Assembly (NCBI GenBank): GCA_022969175.1
Contig: JALJPB010000008.1
Location: 1 to 64,000, forward strand
From: Colwellia sp.
Lineage (GTDB): Bacteria > Pseudomonadota > Gammaproteobacteria > Enterobacterales > Alteromonadaceae
Direction: 5' to 3'
DNA: 64,000 nt
Shown here piece by piece: positions 35,801 through 42,829 of the stretch; within the stretch, counting starts at the first letter, position 1; each line of letters opens with the position of its first letter. The position numbers were made by a program, and so were the translations under genes. Under the pieces are notes generated by a model. It was not told where the DNA came from, did no database searches, and saw nothing but the letters and a program-made list of their open reading frames with translations.

Positions 35801-37402
35801 TTGTTTGTTTTTAAGATTGAAAAGGTATAATTTTCCAGAAGATGCCAATAAAACATCATAGGGTAGACCAGTAAAGCTTGGCAAAAATCCCCAACTTAAT
35901 TCAGGGCTACTAACTTTATTTAATTCAGTTAACGATTCAACTTCGCCAGAAAGTGAATTATATAGATAGTGGCTTTCACTGGTTATAAATAGAATATTTG
36001 AATTATCAACAATATAATAACCAATTGGCCACTGTTCATTGACGATGGCTGCCATTTTTTTACTGTATTTAGGTTGGCTTAAAGTATTGGTGCTAGTATC
36101 AAAAATTTGTAAGCCGTAATCATTTTCCAACCAAAGTTTATTGCTATCATTGGGGAAAGCAAAAATTTGGTGGATAACGTGACTGCCGTGAATCGCTTTT
36201 GAATCGTTGGTCGTTAAGAAAGATTGACTTGTGCCATTAACTAAATCGAGACGGTTTAAACCATTATCGGTCCCCAACCAAACAATGTCATTGTTATCTT
36301 GATAAACAGCCCAAACATTATCATGGCTAAGTGCAGGAATAGTGGAGGCACTTACATGGTCAAAACGTAAAGTTTTTGGCGACCAAATCATCACCCCTTG
36401 AGATTTTGAAGCTAACCAAATATTACCGATTTTATCTTTGAAGATGTCTAAAATAGTATTATCGGTGATTTGAAAGCGAGAATCACTAAACTTCAAGACA
36501 GGGCTAAGTATCAGGTTGTCACGATTAAAACGATACAGCCCTTTGTTGGTCGCGATCAAATAGCCATTGCCGTCTAAGATCATGTCCCAGATATTTAAAT
36601 CTTCCACTAATAACTGACTGGTTAAATTTTCAACATTATTATCTGTAATATTTTGTAATTGGAACAAGCCTTCAACTGTGCCCATTAGCAACCCTAGCTC
36701 TTTATCCCTTAACAAAAATTTTGCATTCTCGCTGTCTTCACTATTGAACTCTGGTGTTTGATGAGAAATAAATTGACTGTCACCATTAGCAATATTTAAG
36801 CGATACAAACCACGTCCTGTTGCGCAAAATAACCAATTACCTTCTAAAAGTAGCGCCCTAACGATATTATCTTTTAAATTTAGAGTTAAATAGTGGGTTA
36901 ACTTGCCAGTGAGGGTATCTAACGAATAAACATGCTCTGAAATACCTAACCACAACTTATTTTTACCCCCTTGTTCAATAGCGATTACTTCAGATACTGT
37001 AGTATCGTCTGAAGACAAGCGGCCATTGAAAACTTGCTCAACGTTGAGGGTTGTGGTGTTGATTCGAAACAAACCTGAATAAAGCGTACTAACCCACAAA
37101 TTTTGCTGTTCATCAAGAAAAAGTGTGGTGATTGACTCAGCAGTAAATATGCCATTTGGACCATCAAAAGATTTAACCTGGTAGCCATCAAAACGATTAA
37201 GCCCCATTTTTGTCGCTACCCAAATAAAGCCTTGAGAGTCTTGAATTGTTTTATTTACATGGCTTTGAGACAAGCCTTCATTAGGTGAGAGCCTTTTCAG
37301 GAAGTGACTGGCATTATTCGTTAGATTTTTCCCGTAAACAGGATTCACTAATAAAGAGAAGATTAATGGTAAACATATAATAAAAAAAACATTTTTCTTC
37401 AC
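32852..37402 (-). CDS. Propeller/Y_Y_Y sensor with PAS-PAS-GGDEF-EAL output
   Basis: Large inner-membrane c-di-GMP protein of about 1516 residues. Order: signal peptide (FFIICLPLIFSLLVNPVYG); periplasmic two-component-regulator propeller repeats (DSQGFIWVATKMGLNRFDG and many similar); a Y_Y_Y domain; one membrane segment near residue 800; two PAS domains; GGDEF; EAL. The GGDEF loop reads SGDEF, often inactive as a cyclase. The EAL domain reads ELL in its name motif but keeps DDFGTGYSS, KIDQSFI and AEGVET, so phosphodiesterase activity is likely. Start chosen is GTG at 37402, with GGAAAG upstream and a clean signal peptide. The propeller input suggests sensing of carbohydrates or other periplasmic ligands. 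Confidence 0.9.
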   Translation of the reverse strand: MKKNVFFIICLPLIFSLLVNPVYGKNLTNNASHFLKRLSPNEGLSQSHVNKTIQDSQGFIWVATKMGLNRFDGYQVKSFDGPNGIFTAESITTLFLDEQQNLWVSTLYSGLFRINTTTLNVEQVFNGRLSSDDTTVSEVIAIEQGGKNKLWLGISEHVYSLDTLTGKLTHYLTLNLKDNIVRALLLEGNWLFCATGRGLYRLNIANGDSQFISHQTPEFNSEDSENAKFLLRDKELGLLMGTVEGLFQLQNITDNNVENLTSQLLVEDLNIWDMILDGNGYLIATNKGLYRFNRDNLILSPVLKFSDSRFQITDNTILDIFKDKIGNIWLASKSQGVMIWSPKTLRFDHVSASTIPALSHDNVWAVYQDNNDIVWLGTDNGLNRLDLVNGTSQSFLTTNDSKAIHGSHVIHQIFAFPNDSNKLWLENDYGLQIFDTSTNTLSQPKYSKKMAAIVNEQWPIGYYIVDNSNILFITSESHYLYNSLSGEVESLTELNKVSSPELSWGFLPSFTGLPYDVLLASSGKLYLFNLKNKQSKLIYQVKNYQAQNSDFVDNWLVDHNDTLWLAMSGEGLIGLDKESFKEKYRFEISNKMPTANIYSLQMDDFNNLWFSSQVGLFRLNLDNNHLEHFTADDGLLANEYNSSAYTKLSDDRLVFGSTRGITLFSPHQFVASSDVDKDFDVTLTDIELLSNDERKFPPLGSLKKLVLDYNEYGIRLEFSTLQYFRQLNTLYDVRLEGPESLHYKDYAKNELLLPKLTPGNYQLEISAFHPVTGKRSEPYILEIESLAAPWQTTKAKIFYLLLIVLIIALYIYRRNARRHTLLLAHEKTKASEQRMSLALKSSNSGIWDYHVTEDELYDKRLTDELSYTSLKQPHKLVAHLERIRYDDFNLLEQRWHDFVEGNIKRWDVSYQMLAKDGQWLWFRDVGRIISTDKQGKPTRLAGTYTNITQSKDDKAKAVLFGEAFSQINDWVLIVDARLVPVSANDTFLNAFSSRKSGDIPSFKQIVGSLGEQKFQEFREIIEKIKPGESWQGEEVIATKHESQHPVLIKINAIVKDSGKISHYVIVISDITIQKNAEEKLRHLAHYDYLTNLPNRKLILEKIEQTIKDHQRSEKKSALFFIDLDKFKQVNDSLGHSVGDDLLRYVAHTLVTNVKARDLVARQSGDEFMILIDEFEDLDHLIQLAQRIIKRLSQPLKLMGSHVNVSASIGIAIYPDDADNSAELIQKADLAMIHAKETGRSRFEFFTASMNEKAQQRIALEGQVQLAFNNEEFINYYQPIVDCAHQRIIGFELLMRWPSDNGFISPEVFIPITEDMGLISKLTERAIDQALTDYCRWQGLYENSYVSINLSAIHILQEGLASTLEKLLIKHELTADVVRLEITEGTLLSDKSIALLRLNELKALGFKLLLDDFGTGYSSLTYLSKFPIDIIKIDQSFIRNLQSNPMNKPIIKSIVSLANNLDLTCIAEGVETQKQLNYIRSLNCDVIQGYYFSKPVPIDEIICQKFKSDIHEFLSVN

Positions 37403-37571
37403 TTTTCTTTCCAAATAAATCATCAAATAAATGAATAGTTTAACTAACAGTCTAGTTGAGTTACTTCTTTTCCACTCTAGTAGTCAGCCTAAAAAACACG
37501 CTATAACATTAATAATAACAACCAACTGATAATATTGTAATTTTTAAAATCGACTTTACTGTAATTTTTTC

Positions 37572-37597
37572 AAAAAAAAACGGCTAAATAGCCGTTT
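37572..37597 (-). terminator. Terminator of the M56/BlaI operon
   Basis: On the minus strand: AAACGGC/GCCGTTT stem, TA-rich loop and a T run of at least eight. It sits 22 bases past the M56 gene stop. Confidence 0.88.
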
Positions 37598-37618
37598 CAT
37601 CATCATATTATTGTTATT

Positions 37619-38857
37619 TTATGGCGTAACTTTAATATGCTCAATATTCTTCTTCGGTTCGTCCATCACAAAATCAAGTTGTACTGTCGATTGCTTTGAA
37701 CCATTTATAGATGCTTTATATTTCCATTGTGATAAAGCTTTAGTCGCAACATTATCAAAAACACCGATAGGGCTACTTTCAATAATACTAATATTGTTGA
37801 CGTCACCAGAGCTACTAACATCAAAAGCTAATTGAACAAAACCGGTAATTCGATTTTTAGCGGCATCAATTGGATATTTTGGCTCAATACGCATGACCGG
37901 GTGTGGACCATGATGCTCCGTTTTTTGTTCAGCTTTATGATCATGTGCACTGCCTTCACTGCCTGCATAGCTAAGTGAAATACTCGCCAGCATGCCCAAA
38001 GATATAGCAGTTAGTGTCATTAGTTTTGACACAGGGCGCATAGTTTTTATTTGTAAAATTCGTTCAGTCATCGTTTGTCTATCTCCGTATTGTAATTGGG
38101 CAAAGCTAAGTTGCCCGCCACTTTGAGCACACTTTAACAGTGCACGTGAATATATAAGTTTGCTGCTTTTACTTTTATTACTCAGCACTTGGCTATCACA
38201 AGCAAGCTCTTGATCTTTTCTGAATCGAAAATAACCTAACCAAATAACAGGGTTAAACCAAAAGAGAATTAACAGTGATACTGCAAAAAAGTTTGCATAT
38301 AAGTCTTTGCGTAAAAAATGGCACACTTCATGTGCGATTATTAGACGTTGCTCTTGCTCGCTATATTTGTCAAAAAAATCGACTGGTACAACTAAGCGTG
38401 GATTTATAAAACCACAAATAAGCGGGCTAGTAATTTCCTCACTACTAAATAAGGAAAGTGATTTTGGTAATGAAAGCTGAGTAGAAAAATGATTAGAATT
38501 TTTGTCAATTTTCTCTAAGCTTTTATCCGTCGATGCTTTGTAACCCAATGAGAAAATAACTAAAGTAAAAATAACCGCACCAGCAAACCATGCCCACAGT
38601 AGCCAATCACTCCCAACCAAACCTTGTATTTGCTTTTGACCATTAACCACATAATGGCTAATTTGACTATTGGCGATTGCCTTAACGGAAGGAAACTCAA
38701 CAAATGAAAGTAGCAAAGTAAAAGGAAGCAGTGACCATAAAGAATATTGACCAATCGCGCCTAGCCGTTTGAGCACAAACTTATGACTCATTATTAGCAT
38801 AATAACCAATAGGCTCACGGGTAATATTTGCGATAACAACCAGCTAGTCATTTTCAT
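37619..38857 (-). CDS. BlaR1/M56-type membrane peptidase fused to a TonB domain
   Basis: Membrane metallopeptidase of 412 residues. Membrane helices lie near 3-25, 32-55, 85-105 and about 270-295. The zinc site HEVCH (about residue 175) and the downstream glutamate in RKDQELACD match M56/BlaR1. After the last helix comes a His-rich periplasmic linker (DHKAEQKTEHHGPH) and a TonB C-terminal domain (about 325-400; EPKYPIDAAKNRITGFVQLA, ATKALSQWKYKA) in place of the BlaR1 penicillin-sensor domain. It overlaps the repressor gene by 14 bases, so it presumably inactivates that repressor on an unknown signal. Confidence 0.88.
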   Translation of the reverse strand: MKMTSWLLSQILPVSLLVIMLIMSHKFVLKRLGAIGQYSLWSLLPFTLLLSFVEFPSVKAIANSQISHYVVNGQKQIQGLVGSDWLLWAWFAGAVIFTLVIFSLGYKASTDKSLEKIDKNSNHFSTQLSLPKSLSLFSSEEITSPLICGFINPRLVVPVDFFDKYSEQEQRLIIAHEVCHFLRKDLYANFFAVSLLILFWFNPVIWLGYFRFRKDQELACDSQVLSNKSKSSKLIYSRALLKCAQSGGQLSFAQLQYGDRQTMTERILQIKTMRPVSKLMTLTAISLGMLASISLSYAGSEGSAHDHKAEQKTEHHGPHPVMRIEPKYPIDAAKNRITGFVQLAFDVSSSGDVNNISIIESSPIGVFDNVATKALSQWKYKASINGSKQSTVQLDFVMDEPKKNIEHIKVTP

Positions 38858-39275
38858 GCTCCCACTGCTTAATTAAACTTTTAAGTTCATCAACATCAGT
38901 TTTGGTTAATTGCTGATTTTTAGCAAACCCCGCCACTAAAGGGGCAACACGACCTCCAAATAAACGGTCGATAATACTACGACTTTCTTTTATTTGATAA
39001 GCTTCACGCTCTAACAAAGGCGAGTAAAAATAACGTCTCCCCTGCTGTTTAAAACCAATAGCCCCTTTTTTTACCATACGGTTAATTAGCGTTTTAACCG
39101 TTTTATCATGCCAAGTTTTATCTTGTTGTTGAGCAGAATTGCACTCTAAATTGCTTACGGTGCCACTACTCGCTGAATCATGATTTAATCGATCAATGAT
39201 GTCTTGTGCACTCGCTGGATATTTTTGCCAAATAGCTGCTAATACTTCAAATTCTGTTTTTGATATATCTGTCAT
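38844..39275 (-). CDS. BlaI/MecI/CopY-family repressor
   Basis: Winged-helix repressor of 143 residues from ATG 39275 (MTDISKTEFEVLAAIWQ). The recognition helix region is HDKTVKTLINRMVKKGAI and the wing is QGRRYFYSPLLER; the C-terminal dimerisation helices follow. The loop before the recognition helix carries about 18 extra residues (around SSGTVSNLECNSAQQQD) compared with BlaI. The in-frame upstream extension is rejected because a TACA-N2-TGTA operator lies there. It probably represses its own operon and is cleaved through the M56 partner. Confidence 0.88.
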   Translation of the reverse strand: MTDISKTEFEVLAAIWQKYPASAQDIIDRLNHDSASSGTVSNLECNSAQQQDKTWHDKTVKTLINRMVKKGAIGFKQQGRRYFYSPLLEREAYQIKESRSIIDRLFGGRVAPLVAGFAKNQQLTKTDVDELKSLIKQWEHEND

Positions 39276-39311
39276 CAAATTACAACCGTAATCTTTATTT
39301 AAACCCATAAT

Positions 39312-39321
39312 TACAGATGTA
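39312..39321. promoter_or_regulatory. CopY/BlaI-type operator
   Basis: TACAGATGTA, within the longer ATTACA-GA-TGTAAT palindrome (39310-39323), equals the TACANNTGTA core recognised by CopY/BlaI-family repressors. It lies 37 bases upstream of the repressor ATG, a position that would block its promoter. Confidence 0.72.
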
Positions 39322-39504
39322 ATCGATAAATTCAATAGCCTTGCTAAAATCAATTTGAAATTGTTTTTTAATACCTAAAAACAACAAACACTGATTTAAA
39401 TAATTTTCTACAAGCGCTTACGGTCAAAATACATGTTCCTCAACCAGAAAATTTAAACCTACTCTTGATAAGGTTTTTCACTTTCAATCATCTGGTTAAT
39501 AACA

Positions 39505-39849
39505 ATGAGAACTAGCCGCTTTATTACCCTATTGAGCTTATTAGTTATTGCCGTTATCACTTTTTCTTATTTGGCAGAGAGACCGACTCACCGTCTGTGA
39601 ATAACGAGACAAATTTTACTGATGATCTTAAAAAAGTGTTGATTCATTTATTAAAGCAAGATTGTGGTTCATGTTGAATTCACTAAAGATGGAAAATACG
39701 TGCTGTTAAGTGTTTGGGATGTCTATGGTGAGTTAATTGTTTATGTCGCTAATACCTTAGAAATTTTTAAGCGGATGCCAATAAAAAAACCTTCGGGTAA
39801 GTACAATGTTTACAGTAAAATAACTTATGAAAAGGGTACTAGTCACTAA
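39505..39849 (+). pseudogene. Remnant of a cytochrome c/cytochrome d1-type gene
   Basis: Broken gene with both ends recognisable. A signal-type N-terminus MRTSRFITLLSLLVIAVI is read from 39505, then stops at 39598. In another frame the text continues LKKVLIHLLKQDCGSC, the start of a cytochrome c heme site. Immediately after, from about 39664, comes VEFTKDGKYVLLSVWD and the C-terminal KKPSGKYNVYSKIT...GTSH pattern of cytochrome d1 domains (NirS/NirN/NirF relatives). The whole middle, including the heme-site histidine and most of the beta propeller, is missing. At least one frameshift and one large internal deletion have occurred. The exact parent (NirS or NirN-like) cannot be told. Confidence 0.6.
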
Positions 39850-39870
39850 ACATCTCTTATCTATAAAAAT

Positions 39871-39900
39871 AAAGCCAGCCATTGTTCTAGATGGCTTTAC
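39871..39900 (+). terminator. Hairpin after the cytochrome remnant
   Basis: AAAGCCA (39871-39877) pairs with TGGCTTT (39892-39898), with an alternative AGCCAT/ATGGCT stem inside it, followed by a short T-rich tail. It is probably the old terminator of the broken gene. Confidence 0.55.
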
Positions 39901-39993
39901 TTTATATTCGTTGCCAACCATCTTAATATTTGTGACTTCACACCATAGCGCCATTATAAGCATTCAGTCAGTTGGAATAAGTTTGACTTCTAT

Positions 39994-40254
39994 TTAAGAC
40001 GCAACAACATCTAGTACAAAAAACACAATACCTTCTAAAGTATTTTCCCAAAAGCCATTACCTTGATTTCTTTTTTGGTATTTTTTATCCAGACATTCAT
40101 TGAATAAATCATCTCCCGATTTATCACTGTTGTTTTGTGGTTCTTTTGAGGCTATGACACATTTTCTTGTATCAGAAGACTGCTGCCCATTTCCCGAGGA
40201 TGAACACCCTGAAATAATTAATAATGTAAATAAGAGTATCGACAAACGTTTCAA
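39994..40254 (-). CDS. Small lipoprotein, unknown function
   Basis: Predicted lipoprotein of 86 residues. A type II signal peptide has the lipobox ISGC (lipid-modified C17), then a Ser/Gly/Gln-rich tether. The short mature part has two further cysteines (RKCVIAS, FNECLDKK) and a hydrophobic C-terminus (EGIVFFVLDVVAS). The start is TTG at 40254 behind a perfect AAGGAG. No family recognised. It lies next to the cassette-like gene run but shows no associated dyad of its own. Confidence 0.65.
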   Translation of the reverse strand: MKRLSILLFTLLIISGCSSSGNGQQSSDTRKCVIASKEPQNNSDKSGDDLFNECLDKKYQKRNQGNGFWENTLEGIVFFVLDVVAS

Positions 40255-40490
40255 AAATAACTCCTTGTTATGATGGTACAGCTAGATTTATCTAATACCC
40301 TGATTTAAAAACTTGTTACCAGCCTATTGACTAGAATAATTCACTTTAGATAAATCAAAATGTTGATAAACATATTCCATTATTTGATCATATTTAAACT
40401 CATTTTTTACTGATTTTCGCAAAAAAAATGTGTCGTTTACACAAGTCACAGCCCACGTAAGCACGCCTTCATTACATTGTTACACAATAC

Positions 40491-40925
40491 CTACTTTGCG
40501 AATAGTTGCTGTTCAATATTTCTAAAGGCTTTAAACTCTAGCGCATTACCAGAAGGGTCTGAAAAAAACATAGTGCCTTGTTCTCCTATCTCTCCTTTAA
40601 AGCGCACGTACGGTTCAATGATAAAATCATCAATGAAGCCACTAACCTTTTGGGAGAAAAGCTCCCAATCTTCAAAGTTCATAACAACTCCGAAATGCGG
40701 TACTGGAACCCCATGCCCGTCCACTGAGTTTGAGATGTTGCTTATCTTTCCGGTTTTACCAAGTTGTGGGTCGAGGTGAGTTACAAACTGGTGACCAAAC
40801 ATATTAAAATCAATCCAAGTCTGGGTACTTCTCCCTTCAGAAAGCCCCATTTTAACGCCATAGAAGTCTCTGGCCTCATCAATATCACGAACTTGAACGG
40901 CTATATGAAAAGGTGTTAATTGCAT
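40491..40925 (-). CDS. VOC-family (glyoxalase/bleomycin-resistance-like) protein
   Basis: Vicinal oxygen chelate protein of 144 residues. The start PFHIAVQVRDIDEARDFYG and the C-terminal FSDPSGNALEFKAFRN are typical of the fold, with the metal-site His near residue 5 and Glu in the last motif. ATG 40925 follows AGGAAG; a longer upstream frame has no such site. Substrate unknown; relatives include dioxygenases, isomerases and antibiotic-binding proteins. It is the last of four co-oriented accessory genes that resemble integron cassettes. Confidence 0.85.
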   Translation of the reverse strand: MQLTPFHIAVQVRDIDEARDFYGVKMGLSEGRSTQTWIDFNMFGHQFVTHLDPQLGKTGKISNISNSVDGHGVPVPHFGVVMNFEDWELFSQKVSGFIDDFIIEPYVRFKGEIGEQGTMFFSDPSGNALEFKAFRNIEQQLFAK

Positions 40926-40989
40926 ATATCTTCCTCTGTGTACGCCTAAGAAATAGGCTAGTTTTTGTCTGATACTGACGAGCAGCAAC

Positions 40990-41505
40990 CTAACTTATAT
41001 CATTATTTCTTTTGAACTTTCTAACTTTTATGCGCATATTTTTCATTGGTGATGATGTATTAAACTGAATCATTTTACCCAAGGTATATTTTTTATACCA
41101 AGCTGTACCGTATAAATCGTGATTACTCAGTGAGTCAATTAACAGCAATATGTCATTGGTTGTTGTTTTAAACTCGGTGATCAAGTCCGTGTAATTCTGA
41201 TCTCGATATTGATGATAGAAGCTTTGAGCCAACTCCCCTAGCTCATTCCATTTATAATTAGTTTCAGGAAAATCAACGAACTTTCCAGTATCTGTGAGCC
41301 AATGCCACTTAACAACAAGTTTTCCCCAACCAATTAGATAGGCAAGCGTATCACAAACAGTTATCTCAATACCTTTGACGTTTCCTTCGACGCCTATTTT
41401 TCGAACATACTCTTCTGGGATACTGGAATAATCAACAAGCAGTTTGCCAAAGATTTGCTCTATGGCTTGATACAATTCTAACTTATTTTGAGGAATTGAT
41501 GTCAC
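40990..41505 (-). CDS. ClbS/DfsB-family protein (DUF1706)
   Basis: Four-helix-bundle protein of 171 residues, recognised by SIPQNKLELYQAIEQIFGKL, the segment GIEITVCDTLAYLIGWGKLV and the end YTLGKMIQFNTSSPMKNMR. ClbS hydrolyses the cyclopropane warhead of colibactin, and DfsB relatives are DinB-like stress proteins; the function of this member is not known. The start is GTG at 41505 with GGAG upstream, only about ten bases from the edge of an attC-like dyad, the spacing typical of an integron cassette. Confidence 0.82.
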   Translation of the reverse strand: MTSIPQNKLELYQAIEQIFGKLLVDYSSIPEEYVRKIGVEGNVKGIEITVCDTLAYLIGWGKLVVKWHWLTDTGKFVDFPETNYKWNELGELAQSFYHQYRDQNYTDLITEFKTTTNDILLLIDSLSNHDLYGTAWYKKYTLGKMIQFNTSSPMKNMRIKVRKFKRNNDIS

Positions 41506-41515
41506 AGGCTACTCC

Positions 41516-41562
41516 ATTTAACAACGCTTAAACAACAGGCTAACTTAATTTTAGTGTTATAC
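41516..41562 (-). other. attC-like recombination site (short)
   Basis: Minus strand: GTATAAC at one end and GTTAAAT at the other. The latter fits GTTRRRY exactly and the former fits RYYYAAC with one mismatch. Partially complementary arms between them include TTTAAGCGTT, reminiscent of the end of short class 1 attC sites. It falls between two co-oriented genes, six bases after the stop of one and ten before the start of the next. At 47 bases it is short for an attC. Confidence 0.45.
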
Positions 41563-41567
41563 GCATC

Positions 41568-41993
41568 TTAGAACTTATAGCCAATATTTAATGTTACAGC
41601 GGTTGATGTTTCAGTTTTTCCTGTATCAGCAAACATACCACCAGTATCTTCACGCGTAACGCCAAGACCGGTACCAATTACCAGTCCATTCTTAGCAAAT
41701 CCATTAAAGTGATAATCGTACGTTGCGAAGAAAAACCCATCCTCACTCTGAATCTCTTCTCTGCCAATAACAAGGCCATAGGCATGCTTTGAGCTTTGAC
41801 TAAACGTTGTTTGAAAACCAACGGAAGCTCCTATCAACCCCAAAGAGCCATAATATTTACTCGATTCTGTTTTATAAGATAACTTCGCACCTAAAACACC
41901 GCCATATTGATGTCCAAAACCAATAGATGTCTCATATTCTCCCGCAGAACTGGATAAAGAAACTAATGATAGAGCAATAATAGATATTTTCAT
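41568..41993 (-). CDS. Small secreted beta-barrel-like protein
   Basis: Exported protein of 141 residues, family not recognised. A signal peptide (SIIALSLVSLSSSAGE) is followed by alternating amphipathic strands (TSIGFGHQYGGVLGAKLSY, YGSLGLIGASVGFQTTF, GLVIGTGLGVT) ending in a terminal aromatic, VTLNIGYKF, as in outer-membrane barrels. It would be a small, six-to-eight-strand barrel. It sits between two attC-like dyads with little flanking DNA, consistent with a gene cassette. Confidence 0.68.
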   Translation of the reverse strand: MKISIIALSLVSLSSSAGEYETSIGFGHQYGGVLGAKLSYKTESSKYYGSLGLIGASVGFQTTFSQSSKHAYGLVIGREEIQSEDGFFFATYDYHFNGFAKNGLVIGTGLGVTREDTGGMFADTGKTETSTAVTLNIGYKF

Positions 41994-42028
41994 GAAAGAC
42001 CTTTGTAATAGATGAAATGAGTCATACC

Positions 42029-42122
42029 AACGCCCTGTTAAGGGGCAAACATTAACAGGCCAAAATATACAAAAAACGAAAAACAGCCAACTTTATTTTG
42101 TTCCTATTTAACCGCTTATAGT
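42029..42122 (-). other. attC-like recombination site (Vibrio-repeat type end)
   Basis: Minus strand: the site ends GCCCCTTAACAGGGCGTT, closely like the right end of Vibrio-type attC repeats. Its left arm (42086-42113; GGTTAAAT...AAAGTTGGC) pairs imperfectly with 42033-42060 through GTTAA, CAAA, AT and GGC blocks, leaving unpaired bases as in attC. It starts about 13 bases after the stop of the gene at 42135 and ends 36 bases before the next start. Confidence 0.6.
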
Positions 42123-42134
42123 GTGACTACTGCA

Positions 42135-42662
42135 TTAGTTTAAAGATTTACACCTCATGAGACGTGACTTTGCAGAGAGTAATAACACCACAGAGTACAT
42201 CTTATGAAACCAAGATAGAGCATGAAAACCGAGACCAAACGAAGAACTCCCCGTTTTGATGTTTTTTCTAGGAACAACTGCAGAGCCAAAATACAATCGT
42301 GTTTGAATGCCATTTTCGCTGTCGACCTGTTTAATCATGAGCCACGACCTAGTGCGCTTTTGGTAATCGCACAATAATAATTGATTGTCACATCGATTTT
42401 CCACGCTCCACGCCGCAAATGTATCAGTTTCCCCTTCGGCTAACAGAGCAACCTGCGCATCTGATGACGGTTTTGATACTATCCACTTCAAAATTGATCG
42501 CTCTAGCTTAAAAACTGATGTGGTGTAAAAGGCGTGCACATATTGTGAATGAGTTACTGTACTGGAAATTTCGGTACAATAACAATCAGTGTAGGCTCCA
42601 TTCTGCTGATAAGCATTCAGTAATGCATTATCTGGAAGCGGGCATGACTTTATTGAAAACAT
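42135..42662 (-). CDS. Conserved-looking protein of unknown function
   Basis: Protein of 175 residues, no named family recognised with confidence. It has a compact, soluble-looking pattern: SCPLPDNALLNAYQQNGAYT, TSVFKLERSILKWIVSKPS, DTFAAWSVENRCDNQLLLCD, RTRSWLMIKQ, TRLYFGSAVVP, and a C-terminal helix GFHALSWFHKMYSVVLLLSA. The regular alternation and aromatic residues suggest a SRPBCC/lipocalin-like ligand-binding fold, as a guess. It is bracketed by attC-like dyads on both sides, so it is probably a mobile cassette gene. Confidence 0.65.
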   Translation of the reverse strand: MFSIKSCPLPDNALLNAYQQNGAYTDCYCTEISSTVTHSQYVHAFYTTSVFKLERSILKWIVSKPSSDAQVALLAEGETDTFAAWSVENRCDNQLLLCDYQKRTRSWLMIKQVDSENGIQTRLYFGSAVVPRKNIKTGSSSFGLGFHALSWFHKMYSVVLLLSAKSRLMRCKSLN

Positions 42663-42733
42663 GGTTTACCACCTTTGTGAACAAGGCTCTCTGCTTGAAA
42701 CAAACCCAATACATCAGCTATGTCTCTGTTGCA

Positions 42734-42829
42734 AACGCCGTAATAAACGGCAAAAAATTGTTGGCTAAAGTTAGTCAGGCGCGAGCAAAAAGCCAACCGT
42801 TTTTTGTCCGTTTAATTGCCTAGTTATAT
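42734..42829 (-). other. attC-like recombination site with extrahelical base
   Basis: Long imperfect dyad. On the minus strand AATTAAACGGACAAAAAA-N2-GTTGGC pairs with GCCAAC-N2-TTTTTTG-CCGTTTA, leaving one A extrahelical, with a 26-base loop (42766-42791) between the arms. The outer ends read ATATAAC and GGCGTTTGC. Extrahelical bases, the AAC/GTT ends and the GTTGGC...GCCAAC inner box are hallmarks of attC sites of chromosomal integrons. It has the same polarity as the site at 42029-42122. Confidence 0.62.

Noticed and set aside
42518..42823. 101-codon + strand frame ending in the attC-like dyad
   Set aside because: Overlaps a better minus-strand gene and the dyad; ending inside a recombination site is typical of cassette genes, but the sequence looks non-protein-like.
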